This document shows positions 21,337-34,625 of a stretch of 64,000 bases of DNA, one piece after another. The stretch is from Deltaproteobacteria bacterium. GTDB lineage: Bacteria > Myxococcota_A > UBA9160 > UBA4427. The stretch spans positions 496,001 through 560,000 of the forward strand of contig JADJOR010000002.1 in NCBI GenBank assembly GCA_016713665.1. The letters run 5' to 3'. Every line of letters starts with the position of its first letter. Positions within the stretch are counted from its first letter, which is position 1. The translations under genes and the position numbers were made by a program. The notes under the pieces are model-generated. The model made no database searches. It was not told the origin of the DNA and was given only the letters and a program-made list of their open reading frames with translations.

Positions 21337-21475
21337 CCCGATCGCTCGATCGCCCGGAGCCGCCGGCGGGATCGGGAAATCGTTTCCGGTCGCGATCGGC
21401 GCAACCCGCCCGGGCACGGAACGGATCGGCGCGTAGAGCGCGCAGAGCGCGCAGAGAGACTGACAGGAGATCAAG

Positions 21476-22099
21476 ATGCGAACCCTGGATTTCGTCGAGA
21501 AGCAGAATCAGCGCCGGGACCTCCCGCCCTTCAAGGTCGGGGATACGGTCGTCGTCCATGTCAAGGTCCGTGAGGGCGACAAGGAGCGGATCCAGGTCTT
21601 TCAGGGCCTCGTGACCCGGCGACGCGGTGCCGGCGCGGGCGAGACGTTCACCGTCCGCAAGGTCTCGAGCGGCGTCGGCGTCGAGCGCATCTTCCCGGTC
21701 CAGTCGCCCCTCGTGACCAGGATCGAGATCAAGGCGCGCGGCTTCGTCCGGCGCTCGCGGCTCTACTACCTGCGCGATCTCTCCGGCAAGAAGGCGCGGC
21801 TTCACAGCAAGGTGCGCGACCTCTCGGGCCTCATCTCCGAGGAAGAGGGCGAGGCGATCGCGAACGCGAGCGATCTCGACGAGGCGGCTCCGGTCGAGGA
21901 GACCGCGGCCGAGGTCCATGCCAAGGAGACGGCCGCGGAAGGCGATCTGAAGGGCAAGGCGCGCAAGAAGGCGGCGGCCGAGGAAAAGGCGAAGCGCAAG
22001 GTCGTGCTCGAGGCCGAGGCCAAGGAGCGCGCCGAGCGCAAGGCCCGCGAGGTCGCAGCCGCCGAAGCAGCGAAGGCTGCCGAGACGCCGAGCGAGTGA
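21476..22099 (+). CDS. rplS: Large ribosomal subunit protein bL19 with an 89-residue charged C-terminal extension
   Basis: Residues 1-118 are a normal bL19: [52 protein letters not shown] and [18 protein letters not shown]. The remaining 89 residues, starting near [13 protein letters not shown], are Ala/Glu/Lys-rich and likely helical or coiled ([16 protein letters not shown] and similar). bL19 normally has about 115-120 residues and sits at the 30S-50S interface. ACAGGAGA precedes ATG 21476. The operon terminator lies just downstream. Confidence 0.95.
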   Translation: MRTLDFVEKQNQRRDLPPFKVGDTVVVHVKVREGDKERIQVFQGLVTRRRGAGAGETFTVRKVSSGVGVERIFPVQSPLVTRIEIKARGFVRRSRLYYLRDLSGKKARLHSKVRDLSGLISEEEGEAIANASDLDEAAPVEETAAEVHAKETAAEGDLKGKARKKAAAEEKAKRKVVLEAEAKERAERKAREVAAAEAAKAAETPSE

Positions 22100-22126
22100 G
22101 CCGTCGCGGCCCGTCCGGGCCGGGGC

Positions 22127-22600
22127 TCAGAATGCCGATTCCCATTGCTCGATGGACCAGCGCGCCGCCTCCGGCGCGCTGGTCTCGTTTCGGGCGCCGT
22201 CTTCGAGCAGCAGGCAGGTGACGACGTCGAATCGGTGTCGCCGGGCTCCCTGCGCCTCCGCCGGCCGGGTCGCGAGCCAGGCCTGCGCGCCGTGGCGGAG
22301 TCGGCGTTGCTTGCGCGCGTCGACCGCTTCGGCCGCCTGGCCATGGCGCACACCGCGCCGGGTCTTCACCTCGACGAACACGATTGCGTCGCCCCGACGC
22401 GCGATCAGGTCGAGCTCGACCCGGTCGACGCGGACGTTGCGCGCGATGATCTGATAACCTCGCGCGGCCAGATGGTGGGCGGCGGCATCCTCGCCGCGTC
22501 GTCCGAGGGACGCGCGGTCGGCCTCGGCCGAGCGTTCCGGGCCTCGAGCAGGGGGCTCCGGCGAAGGCGGGGTCGGCGGACGGTTCGCAGGTCGCTTCAT
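22127..22600 (-). CDS. yraN: YraN/UPF0102 nuclease-fold protein
   Basis: A 157-residue protein of the UPF0102 family with a restriction-endonuclease-like core: LGRRGEDAAAHHLAARGYQI, ARNVRVDRVELDLIARRGD and the VFVEVKTRRG strand carrying the E-x-K catalytic pattern. RVELDLI replaces the more usual GEIDLI. The cellular role is not settled. The first 30 residues are Pro-rich. It is convergent with rplS and divergent from rsmI, with 67 bp between starts. The last codons overlap the rplS operon terminator stem. Confidence 0.88.
   Translation of the reverse strand: MKRPANRPPTPPSPEPPARGPERSAEADRASLGRRGEDAAAHHLAARGYQIIARNVRVDRVELDLIARRGDAIVFVEVKTRRGVRHGQAAEAVDARKQRRLRHGAQAWLATRPAEAQGARRHRFDVVTCLLLEDGARNETSAPEAARWSIEQWESAF
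22155..22184 (+). terminator. Terminator-like hairpin for the rpsP-rplS operon, inside yraN
   Basis: Arms GACCAGCGCGCCG (22155-22167) and CGGCGCGCTGGTC (22172-22184) are perfect 13-bp complements with a 4-nt loop, followed by TCGTTT on the plus strand. It lies 55 bases past the rplS stop. A smaller 6-bp hairpin at 22108-22121 precedes it. The stem is also coding sequence for the C-terminus of convergent yraN. Confidence 0.6.
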
Positions 22601-22667
22601 GGGCGGGCTGTCTTCCGGATCCGGGACGAATCGCAGAGCGGGGCGGGGTCGCGCGACCAGGATAGGG

Positions 22668-23588
22668 ATGGGCACGCTCCACATCGTCGCGACACCGATC
22701 GGCAACCTCGAGGACGTGACCTTGCGGGCACTGCGCGTGCTGCGCGAGGCGGACTGGGTGCTCGCCGAGGACACGCGGCGCACGCGCATCCTGCTCGACC
22801 ACTTCGAGATCGCGAAGACCCCGACCTCCCTCCACGCCCACAACGAGGCGGCCCGCATCGACCAGGTCCTCGCGGCCCTGAACGAGCAGCGCTCGGTCGC
22901 CCTCGTCTCGGATGCGGGGACACCGCTCGTCTCGGATCCCGGTGCGCGCCTCGTCACGGCCGTCGCTGCGGCGGGGCATCGGATCGATGCGGTGCCCGGC
23001 GCGTCGGCGCTGCTCACGGCGCTCTGTGTCGCCGGGCTCGATACACAGCGCGTGCTCTTTCTCGGCTTCCTGCCGCGCAAGAAGGGCGATCAGACGCGCC
23101 TGCTCGAGCGCCAGCGCGGGCGCGACGAGACCCTCGTCCTCTTCGAGTCGCCCCATCGCGTCGCGGCGACCTTCGCCCGGATGGCCGAGGTCCTCGGTGA
23201 TCGCCCCGCCTGTCTCGCCCGCGAGCTCACGAAGCGCCACGAGGAGGTCACGCGGGGCCTGCTCTCGGAGCTCGCGGTTCGCTTCGAGGCGGAGCCGCCG
23301 CGGGGCGAGTGCACGCTCGTCGTGGCCGGGGCTTCGGGCGACGACGACGGACCGGAGCGCGCGGTCGCCGCGGCGGATCTCGACCAGGGGATCGACGCCG
23401 AGCTGCGGGCGGGGCTCGCGCGGGGCGAGTCGGTGCGCGATCTCGCGAGCGCGATCGCGGCCCGGACCGGGCGGGCGCGGCGCGACGTCTACGCCCGGGC
23501 GCTCGCCCTGCGCGATGGGACGGCCTTCGGCGAAGGCGAGGGCGACGCCGATGACGACGGGCCCCGCTCGGGCGGGGGCGATCGATGA
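22668..23588 (+). CDS. rsmI: 16S rRNA (cytidine-1402-2'-O)-methyltransferase RsmI
   Basis: A 306-residue tetrapyrrole-methylase-fold enzyme. Motifs: GTLHIVATPIGNLEDVTLRAL at the start, VLAEDTRRTRILLDHF, VALVSDAGTPLVSDPGARLV, VPGASALLTAL and LFESPHRVAATFARM. It 2'-O-methylates C1402 in the 16S decoding centre. ATG 22668 is chosen because the conserved domain begins there. An Asp/Gly-rich tail of about 20 residues is extra. The stop overlaps the next gene's ATG (ATGA). Confidence 0.95.
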   Translation: MGTLHIVATPIGNLEDVTLRALRVLREADWVLAEDTRRTRILLDHFEIAKTPTSLHAHNEAARIDQVLAALNEQRSVALVSDAGTPLVSDPGARLVTAVAAAGHRIDAVPGASALLTALCVAGLDTQRVLFLGFLPRKKGDQTRLLERQRGRDETLVLFESPHRVAATFARMAEVLGDRPACLARELTKRHEEVTRGLLSELAVRFEAEPPRGECTLVVAGASGDDDGPERAVAAADLDQGIDAELRAGLARGESVRDLASAIAARTGRARRDVYARALALRDGTAFGEGEGDADDDGPRSGGGDR

Positions 23589-25336
23589 CGAAGGGGCCGG
23601 GCGGGATGACGAGGCGAGTGGGACGCGTGGGAACGGTGGTCCGGACGGTGCGCCATCTGCGTTTCGCGCAGGCCTGGGCACAGCTCCACCACGCGCTCTT
23701 CGGGATCGCGCCGCCGCGCTCGGCCGGCGACCCGTCGCCGGCGCTCGCGCTCGCGGCGCCGGCCGCACCCTACCTGCCGCCGCCGGCCCACGTGAAGCCG
23801 CTCGGAGGCCGACGCTTCGAGCTGCTCGCGACCGCGTTCGAGATTCCGAGTGGAGGCGCCTGGGCGCAGACGCGGAACGGACCGCTCTTCGCCTATCACC
23901 TCCATCAGCACGAATGGCTCCGCTGCGACGGCCTGTCGCCGGCCGAGCGGGCGGAGGTCCTGCTCGACTGGATCCGCTCGAACCCGGGAGGCGTCGGCTG
24001 GGATCCCCATCCGACGGGGCTCCGCCTGCTTGCCTGGGGCAAGCTGCTCACGACCGCGGGGGCTCTCCCCGACGACCGCGCGCTGCGGGAGACCTTGCTA
24101 TGCGCCTTCGCCGACCAGGCCGAGACCCTGTCGCAGGGCCTCGAGATCCGACTCCAGGCGAATCATCTCCTGTCGAATCTGCTCTGCGTGGTCTTCGCGG
24201 GGCTCTTGGTCGAGTCCGCGGCCAGCGCGGCCTGGCGGGCCCGGGCGGGACTGCTGCTCGAGGAGCTCGCGCGTCAGGTCCACCCCGACGGGGGCCACGA
24301 AGAGCGAAGCCCGATGTATCACGCGGCGCTCGAGGAAGGCGTCCTCGACGTGCTGAACCTCTGTCGCGCGCGACCGGAGCGCGCGCCGACTGGCCTCGTG
24401 GAAGGCCTCGCCGGGGCGGCGTCCCGCATGCAGCGTGCGCTCGAGCTCCTCTGTCACGGCGACGGGCGCATCGCGCTCTTCGCCGATGCCGGCTTCGACA
24501 TCGCCGCGGAGCCGCGAGACCTGCGCGCGTACGCGACGCAGCTCGGTGTCCCGCTCGACGAGGCCGGGCCCGGTCCCGGCCGGACCCTCGGACTCGCTCG
24601 GGGCTCGGCGCGGCTCGAGCAGACGGGTTATGTCCGGCTCGAGCAGGGCGATTGGCTGTTGCTGGCTTCGGTGGGCGGTCCCGCTCCGGCCCACCAGCCG
24701 GGGCATGCCCACTGCGATGCGCTCGCCTTCGAGCTGTCGCTGGCCGGTCGGCGGCTCGTCACGGATACCGGTGTCTTCGAATATCGCGCGGGCCCGCGTC
24801 GCGAGCGATCCCGGGCGACGGCGAGCCACGCGACGATCGGGATCGACGGCGAGGAGCAGGCCGAGCTCTGGTCGGCCCACCGCGTGGGCGGTCGGCCCGA
24901 GGTCGTGCTCGCGGCGGGCGGCGACGACGGCTTCGCCGAAGCGACCTGCCGCGGCTGGTCGCGGCCGAAGACGCTGCATCGCCGGCGGTTCCGCGTGAAC
25001 GAGCGCGGCGTCGAGATCGAGGATTCGATCGAGGGGCCCGTCCGTTCCTTGCGCGCGTGTCTGCCGATCGAGCCCGGCTGGGCGGTCGAGCTGCGCTCCG
25101 GGGATCCCGGCGAGAGCCCGGGCGACGGGCGTTCGACGTCCGGGGCATCGGCGTTCTGCCGGCATCTCGCCGAGCCCGGGCTGGTCGTCGAGATCGAGCT
25201 CCCGGCGGAGCTCGTCTGGCACGTCGAAGAGGGCGCCTACTATCCGAGCTTCGGTCGCGAGAGCTTGCGGCCGGTGCTCGTCGGCGTCGGGCGTGGCTGC
25301 TCGGCGGCCCGCACGCGCGTCCGTCGCGTCGGCTGA
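23585..25336 (+). CDS. Heparinase II/III-family polysaccharide lyase-like protein
   Basis: A 583-residue protein with the two-part layout of this family: an all-helical toroid domain (WIRSNPGGVGWDPHPTGLRLLAWG, LQANHLLSNLLCVVFAGLL, DGGHEERSPMYH, with the Asn, Glu and Tyr commonly catalytic) and a beta-sandwich domain (PAHQPGHAHCDALAFELS, VTDTGVFEY). Similar proteins occur in exopolysaccharide and heparan-like degradation loci. No signal peptide is evident. It overlaps rsmI by four bases, and its substrate is unknown. A cluster-specific role in the exopolysaccharide locus 2 kb away is only inferred. Confidence 0.8.
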   Translation: MTKGPGGMTRRVGRVGTVVRTVRHLRFAQAWAQLHHALFGIAPPRSAGDPSPALALAAPAAPYLPPPAHVKPLGGRRFELLATAFEIPSGGAWAQTRNGPLFAYHLHQHEWLRCDGLSPAERAEVLLDWIRSNPGGVGWDPHPTGLRLLAWGKLLTTAGALPDDRALRETLLCAFADQAETLSQGLEIRLQANHLLSNLLCVVFAGLLVESAASAAWRARAGLLLEELARQVHPDGGHEERSPMYHAALEEGVLDVLNLCRARPERAPTGLVEGLAGAASRMQRALELLCHGDGRIALFADAGFDIAAEPRDLRAYATQLGVPLDEAGPGPGRTLGLARGSARLEQTGYVRLEQGDWLLLASVGGPAPAHQPGHAHCDALAFELSLAGRRLVTDTGVFEYRAGPRRERSRATASHATIGIDGEEQAELWSAHRVGGRPEVVLAAGGDDGFAEATCRGWSRPKTLHRRRFRVNERGVEIEDSIEGPVRSLRACLPIEPGWAVELRSGDPGESPGDGRSTSGASAFCRHLAEPGLVVEIELPAELVWHVEEGAYYPSFGRESLRPVLVGVGRGCSAARTRVRRVG

Positions 25337-25353
25337 GCCGGCGCTCCGCGCCC

Positions 25354-29986
<4,633 letters not shown>

Positions 29987-29990
<4 letters not shown>

Positions 29991-31216
29991 GCCGCCTCGC
30001 GCACGACGCGCTCGAGGAAGGCCGACATCTTCCGCGCCAGATCGTCGCGCAGGAAGCCCGCCTCGACCCATCGCCGCCCCGATTCCGCCCGGCGGGCCGC
30101 CTGATCCGGATGCGCGATCACCTCGTCGATCGCGGCGATCAGCTGATCCGCGACCTCGGGATCGATGACCAGGGCGCCGCCGGCCTCCGCCATCATCCGT
30201 CGGATCTCGCCCTTCGCCGCCAGGATCACCGGCCGCTCCTGCGCCAGGAACTCGAAGATCTTCGACGGGATCACCGTCTCGAAGACCGGCAGATCACGCA
30301 GCATCACGAGCAGCACGTCGATCGACGCGATCCAGTCGGGCATCGCGTCGCGCGGCTGCAGTCCGAGGATGTGGAAGTTCTGCAGGCCCCGCCTGGCCAC
30401 GTCCGCTTCGAGCTTCTCGCGATCCGCGCCGTCGCCGATCAGCACGAAGTGGATCTCGCTCCGCGACTTCAGGCGCTCGGCGACGTCGACGAGCAGGCGC
30501 AGACCGTGGGCCAGGCCGAGCGTGCCGACGTAGGCGACGGTGAAGCGATCCGCGAGACCGTGCTTCGCCAGCAGGGACGCGTTCTTCGGGCGCGGCTTGA
30601 AGAGGGCCGGATCGATGCCGTTGTAGACGAGCTCGATCGCCTCGCTGCGCACGCCGCGGGCGGTGATGTGGTCGTGGAAGGTGCGCGTGTTGACGACGAT
30701 GCCGGCGGCGCTCCGGTAGAGCCACGTCTCGAGCGCTTCGAGGGTCGACAGCACGGGACCGGGACCGAGCTGGCCCAGCTCGACGACCGACTTCGGCCAG
30801 AGGTCCCGGATCTCGAGGACGAAGGGCCGTCGCTTCAGCTTCGCGATGATCGCCCCGGCGATCCCGACGAAGAACTGAGGGCTGGTGGCGACGACGACGT
30901 CGGGGCGCTCGGCGCGCGGGCTCGCGAGGATCGCAGTCAGGGCGAAGAGGAGGTAGTTCGCCACCCGGCGCAGGAAGCCCGAGTTCGGCGTGAGATACAT
31001 CCAGGTCCGGATGACGCGGATGCCGTCGACGCTCTCTTCCTGGATCCAGCGATTGCGGTAGCCGGGGAAGATGCGACCGCGAGGATGGTTCGGGACGCCG
31101 GTGAGGACGGTGACTTCGTGGCCGTCCTGCACCCAACGGCGACAATGCTCGTGGGTCCGGTTCGCCGGGGCGTTGACCTCCGGCGGGAAATAGTGGGACA
31201 CGAACAGGATCTTCAT
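29987..31216 (-). CDS. GT4-family glycosyltransferase (WbuB-like)
   Basis: A 409-residue GT-B glycosyltransferase: N-terminal [22 protein letters not shown], then [18 protein letters not shown] (nucleotide-domain start), [17 protein letters not shown], and the C-terminal ExxxxxxE-type region [17 protein letters not shown]. WbuB-like members add amino sugars in O-antigen and capsule loci; the exact sugar cannot be told here. It is last in the minus-strand operon wecB-exosortase-epsI, 67 bp after epsI. Confidence 0.88.
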
Positions 31217-31283
31217 GCGGGGCTCGGCGACGGGGGGCGCGGACGGTGTTCCCGACGCGATCGGATCACTCGGGTCGATCGCG

Positions 31284-31937
31284 TCAATTGGGGATGTACT
31301 TCGGCAGGAGCGGGGCCACGTGCTTGGCGAAGTCCTGGAAGCTCGCCTCGGCGGCGGCTTCGCCTCCGTCGAGCGGAATCAGGATCGTGAATCGGACGAG
31401 CGAGCCGTCGGTGCGATGACGGGACGTCCGGTCGAGGAACATCCAGAAGATCTTGTGATGGTTGCGGGCGACCACGCGGCCGTTCGACTGATACCAGAAG
31501 TAGACGAGCGCGCGCTGCGTGCCCTTCGCGATGACGAAGCGCTTCGCCTCGCCGGGGATCGCCATGTTCACGGGCACGACCTTCGAGTCGATGACGTCCC
31601 AGCCGCTTCCGGGCAGGCAATGCTCCGGCGGGTGGATCGCGGCGACCTCGCCGGTGTTTCGGTCGCGGGTCTGGCGCTCGTGGTAGCCGATGTAGAGATG
31701 GACCGGGACTTCCTGGGGCGCGTCGTTCGTGAAGTTGCACGAGACGTAATCGGTCAGCTTCAGGTTGTTCAGGATCGCGTCGTCGAGCACGTCGCGTGTC
31801 CCGCATTTCCAATCGTCGATCTGGTTCGGGAACTCCTCGAAGGCGACGCGCGGCGGGATCACCTCCTCGTTGCCCATGTACCAGTAGACGTAGCCGTTCA
31901 GCCCGAGGAAGAACAACGCGACGACGAGCTTGGTCAT
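31284..31937 (-). CDS. epsI: EpsI-family exosortase-associated protein
   Basis: A 217-residue protein with an N-terminal membrane segment (KLVVALFFLGLNGYVYWYM) and the EpsI core: FPNQIDDWKCGTRDVLDDAIL, VPVHLYIGYHERQ, the diagnostic HPPEHCLPGSGWDVID, and YFWYQSNGRVVARNHHKIFWMFLD. Such proteins accompany exosortases (separate or fused). Their chemical role is not clear; the conserved Cys suggests processing of exported polymer or protein. It starts 6 bp after the exosortase stop. Confidence 0.9.
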   Translation of the reverse strand: MTKLVVALFFLGLNGYVYWYMGNEEVIPPRVAFEEFPNQIDDWKCGTRDVLDDAILNNLKLTDYVSCNFTNDAPQEVPVHLYIGYHERQTRDRNTGEVAAIHPPEHCLPGSGWDVIDSKVVPVNMAIPGEAKRFVIAKGTQRALVYFWYQSNGRVVARNHHKIFWMFLDRTSRHRTDGSLVRFTILIPLDGGEAAAEASFQDFAKHVAPLLPKYIPN

Positions 31938-31943
31938 GGCCGA

Positions 31944-32888
31944 TCAGTCCTTTCCGTCCTGGCTGCCCTGCTCGACCTGCGGCGCCTCCGCCCCGGATCG
32001 TCGTCGCGCGAGCAGGATCTCGATCAGTCGCCCTTCGCCGAGCAGCAGGAAGAACGCCATGCCGAAGGTGATGATCCCCTGGAAGTCGTGGATCGCGCCG
32101 CCCGCGGCCTCCTCGCCGAAATGGTGGGCCAGGTAGCCGGTCAGCGCGACGCGGAACGAGTTGACGGCGATCGCGATGGGAATCGTCGAGGCGACCAGCA
32201 GGATCTGGACCCAGAGGACGCCCCGCTTGAAGAAGTGGGCGAATACGACGCCGAGCGTGATGAGCGCCATCAGGCTGCGCAGCCCGCTGCAGGCCTCGTG
32301 GACGAAGAGCTGCGTGTGGGCGAGGTGGATGATGTTGCCCTCGACGAGGGCGGGGATGCCCAGCTGCTGGAGCGAGAGGACCGCGACCTTGGCGGCGATC
32401 AGCTGCAGCGGAAAGGCGATCGTATTCACGAGGGACTGGGGCAGGGGCACCATCAGGAAGAGGAAGAAGAGCGGGAACGCCAGGATCTTGAAGATCTCGC
32501 GTCCGAGCACCAGCAGGACGAGGCCGATCAGCGTGAAGATGAACGCGCTGCGCATCGTCATCAGCTCGGTCCCGAGGCGGCCGATCGCGAGCGACGCGAC
32601 TCCGATCGACAACGGCACGACGCCGAGCCACGAGCCCTCGATGCGTGCATCCTCGAGGTCCCAGCGGCGTTCGTAGGCGAAGTAGAGGGCGAGGGGCGCG
32701 ATCAGGAATCCGTGCTGGTAGTCCTCGACCGCCGCCCAGTGCTCGACCATGATGCGGAGGATGGGGAAATAGATCCCCATGAGGAGCACGATCCCGCCAC
32801 AGGTCGCGTAGACGAGGAAGCGGTCGTGCGCGGCCGTCGACTCGGCGGTCGGCCCTGGACGCCGGGAAGCGTCGATTGCCTCGGACAT
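31944..32888 (-). CDS. Exosortase (XrtA-type) transmembrane protein-sorting cysteine transpeptidase
   Basis: A 314-residue protein with about eight hydrophobic segments and the exosortase catalytic set: C200 in the VHEACSGLRSL motif, R246 in NSFRVALTGYL and H267 in HDFQG. Exosortases cleave C-terminal PEP-CTERM signals in the inner membrane and attach the protein to a lipid or surface polymer; this is family knowledge. EDYQHGFLIAPLALYFAYERR near the N-terminus is also family-typical. ATG 32888 is chosen for the reading frame and hydrophilic N-terminus. It lies 59 bp after wecB and is followed by epsI and a glycosyltransferase. No substrate with a PEP-CTERM tail was seen in the window. Confidence 0.93.
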   Translation of the reverse strand: MSEAIDASRRPGPTAESTAAHDRFLVYATCGGIVLLMGIYFPILRIMVEHWAAVEDYQHGFLIAPLALYFAYERRWDLEDARIEGSWLGVVPLSIGVASLAIGRLGTELMTMRSAFIFTLIGLVLLVLGREIFKILAFPLFFLFLMVPLPQSLVNTIAFPLQLIAAKVAVLSLQQLGIPALVEGNIIHLAHTQLFVHEACSGLRSLMALITLGVVFAHFFKRGVLWVQILLVASTIPIAIAVNSFRVALTGYLAHHFGEEAAGGAIHDFQGIITFGMAFFLLLGEGRLIEILLARRRSGAEAPQVEQGSQDGKD

Positions 32889-32947
32889 TGAATTGCGCTC
32901 CCGCTCTCCGTCCGGCGGACGGTCCGTGGTCCCGGCTTCGGCGTCGC

Positions 32948-34096
32948 CTAACCGACCGACGGCCCGATCCTTCCCGAGAGATCGCGTTCGAGGATGTCCA
33001 CGATCCGCACCGCCGCCCGCCCGTCCCACAGCGCGGGCGTCCGTCCGGCCGGCCAGGGGCTCGCGAGCTGCTTCTCGATGGCCTTCTCGATGGCTCGGGG
33101 ATCGGTCCCCACGATCGTGTTCGTCCCTTCCGACACGGTCACGGGCCGCTCGGTGCTCTCGCGCAGTGTAAGGCACGGAACGCCTAGCGCAGTGGTCTCC
33201 TCCTGGATTCCTCCGGAGTCGGTGAGCACCATCTGAGCGTCCATCAGGAGCCGGAGGAATTCGAGATATCCGAGGGGCTCGGTCATGCGCAGATTGATCC
33301 GCTCGCCCTGGAGGTTCTTCTCGATGACCCCGCGCGTCCGGGGATGGACGGGGAAGACGACCGGGAGCCGGTCGCCCAGGCGCGAAAGTACACCGAACAG
33401 GCGGCGCAGCTGGTCCGGGGAGTCGACGTTGCTCGGTCGATGCAGGGTCAGGACGGCATAGCCTCGCGGCGAGAGGCCGAGACGCTCGAGCGAATCGAGG
33501 CGGCGGGCATGCTCGCGGTGGGCCAGCAGCGTATCGATCATGACGTTGCCGACGAAGTGGATCTTCTCCTTCGGAACGCCTTCCCGGAGCAGGTTCGTCT
33601 CGGCGGAGGGCTCCGTCGTGAAGAGCCATTCCGAGACCGCGTCCGTCAGCACGCGGTTGATCTCCTCGGGCATCGCGCGATCCCCGGAGCGCAGCCCCGA
33701 CTCGACGTGGGCGACCGGCACATGGAGCTTCACCGCCGCGAGCGTCGCCGCGATCGTCGAGTTCACGTCGCCGACCACGAGCACCACGTCGGGCTTGCGT
33801 TCGACGAGCAGCTTCTCGATGGCGACGAGGACCTGGGCGGTCTGCTCGCCGTGGGAGCCGGAGCCGACGCCGAGATTCACGTCGGGCTCCGGGATCCCGA
33901 GGTCCCGGAAGAACGACTCGCTCATCGCCTGGTCGTAGTGCTGACCGGTGTGGACGAGGATCGGCTCGAAGCGGTCCCGCCGGAGGGCCAGCTCCTTCAT
34001 CAGGGGAGCGATCTTCATGAAGTTCGGGCGCGCGCCGGCCACGGCCAGCAGGCGGATCGGACGATGGGGGGCGGTCTTGGATTGCGAGGCAGGCAT
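32948..34096 (-). CDS. wecB: UDP-N-acetylglucosamine 2-epimerase (non-hydrolysing)
   Basis: A 382-residue epimerase making UDP-ManNAc from UDP-GlcNAc. Motifs: GARPNFMKIAPLMKEL, VHTGQHYDQAMSESFF, VVGDVNSTIAATLAA, HVESGLRSGDRAMPEEINR, TLHRPSNVD and LTDSGGIQEETTALGVP. ATG 34096 is preferred over an upstream GTG that would add 27 unconserved residues. It is first in the minus-strand exosortase operon. The sugar it makes is probably built into the locus polysaccharide. Confidence 0.95.
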   Translation of the reverse strand: MPASQSKTAPHRPIRLLAVAGARPNFMKIAPLMKELALRRDRFEPILVHTGQHYDQAMSESFFRDLGIPEPDVNLGVGSGSHGEQTAQVLVAIEKLLVERKPDVVLVVGDVNSTIAATLAAVKLHVPVAHVESGLRSGDRAMPEEINRVLTDAVSEWLFTTEPSAETNLLREGVPKEKIHFVGNVMIDTLLAHREHARRLDSLERLGLSPRGYAVLTLHRPSNVDSPDQLRRLFGVLSRLGDRLPVVFPVHPRTRGVIEKNLQGERINLRMTEPLGYLEFLRLLMDAQMVLTDSGGIQEETTALGVPCLTLRESTERPVTVSEGTNTIVGTDPRAIEKAIEKQLASPWPAGRTPALWDGRAAVRIVDILERDLSGRIGPSVG

Positions 34097-34625
34097 GTGG
34101 GCTTCTCGGCGGTCGGGGGCGGGTGATTGCAGGGCGTCAGACTCTTGTGGCCAGCCGGAGCCGAAGGGGTCGCCCACCCCGGCGTAGTTGCCGCCAGGAC
34201 GCGGCCGGTGCGGACTCCTCGCGGGGATTCTCGGGGCTCCAGCCGCTCTTCTTTAGCATCGGCCCCAGGTTCGATGCGCATCCCTGCTCGGCCGCGCCCC
34301 CGCTTCTTCCTCATTTCTGCATCGATCCGACCCGAACCGGCCCGCAGACGGGGCTATCCGGGGTTTCGCCGAGCGGAATGACCCAAGCCTCGGGGGCGGC
34401 CCGCCGATGATGCGGAACGAACTTTCCCAACGGGCCGTCAGGTATCCAAACTCGGAACTCTTTTTCACAAATGTCCGAAAAGAACAGCCACCTCCGGCTA
34501 CCCTATGGCCACTCCCGGTCGCCGCTTCGGGTTTCCGGAGAGACGGCGTTTGATCGGACCCGGGGAGAGCGACTCGTGGCGACTCTCGACCAGCACTTCG
34601 AATCGATTGGGGAGCGCGCCCGCTG
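34097..34625. other. Noncoding divergent regulatory region between wecB and an NtrC-type regulator
   Basis: The only gap above 300 bp. The 34410-34500 part is noticeably AT-richer than the rest of the window. It must hold the start signals for both operons of the exopolysaccharide locus. I looked for a -24/-12 sigma-54 promoter (TGGC-N8-TGC) and CRP sites on both strands and found no convincing match, nor a clear -35/-10 pair. Short open frames here lack codon bias and are not called. Confidence 0.6.

Noticed and set aside
34097..34625. Sigma-54 or CRP sites for the exosortase operons
   Set aside because: I scanned both strands for TGGC-N8-TGC and TGTGA-N6-TCACA and found nothing better than chance.
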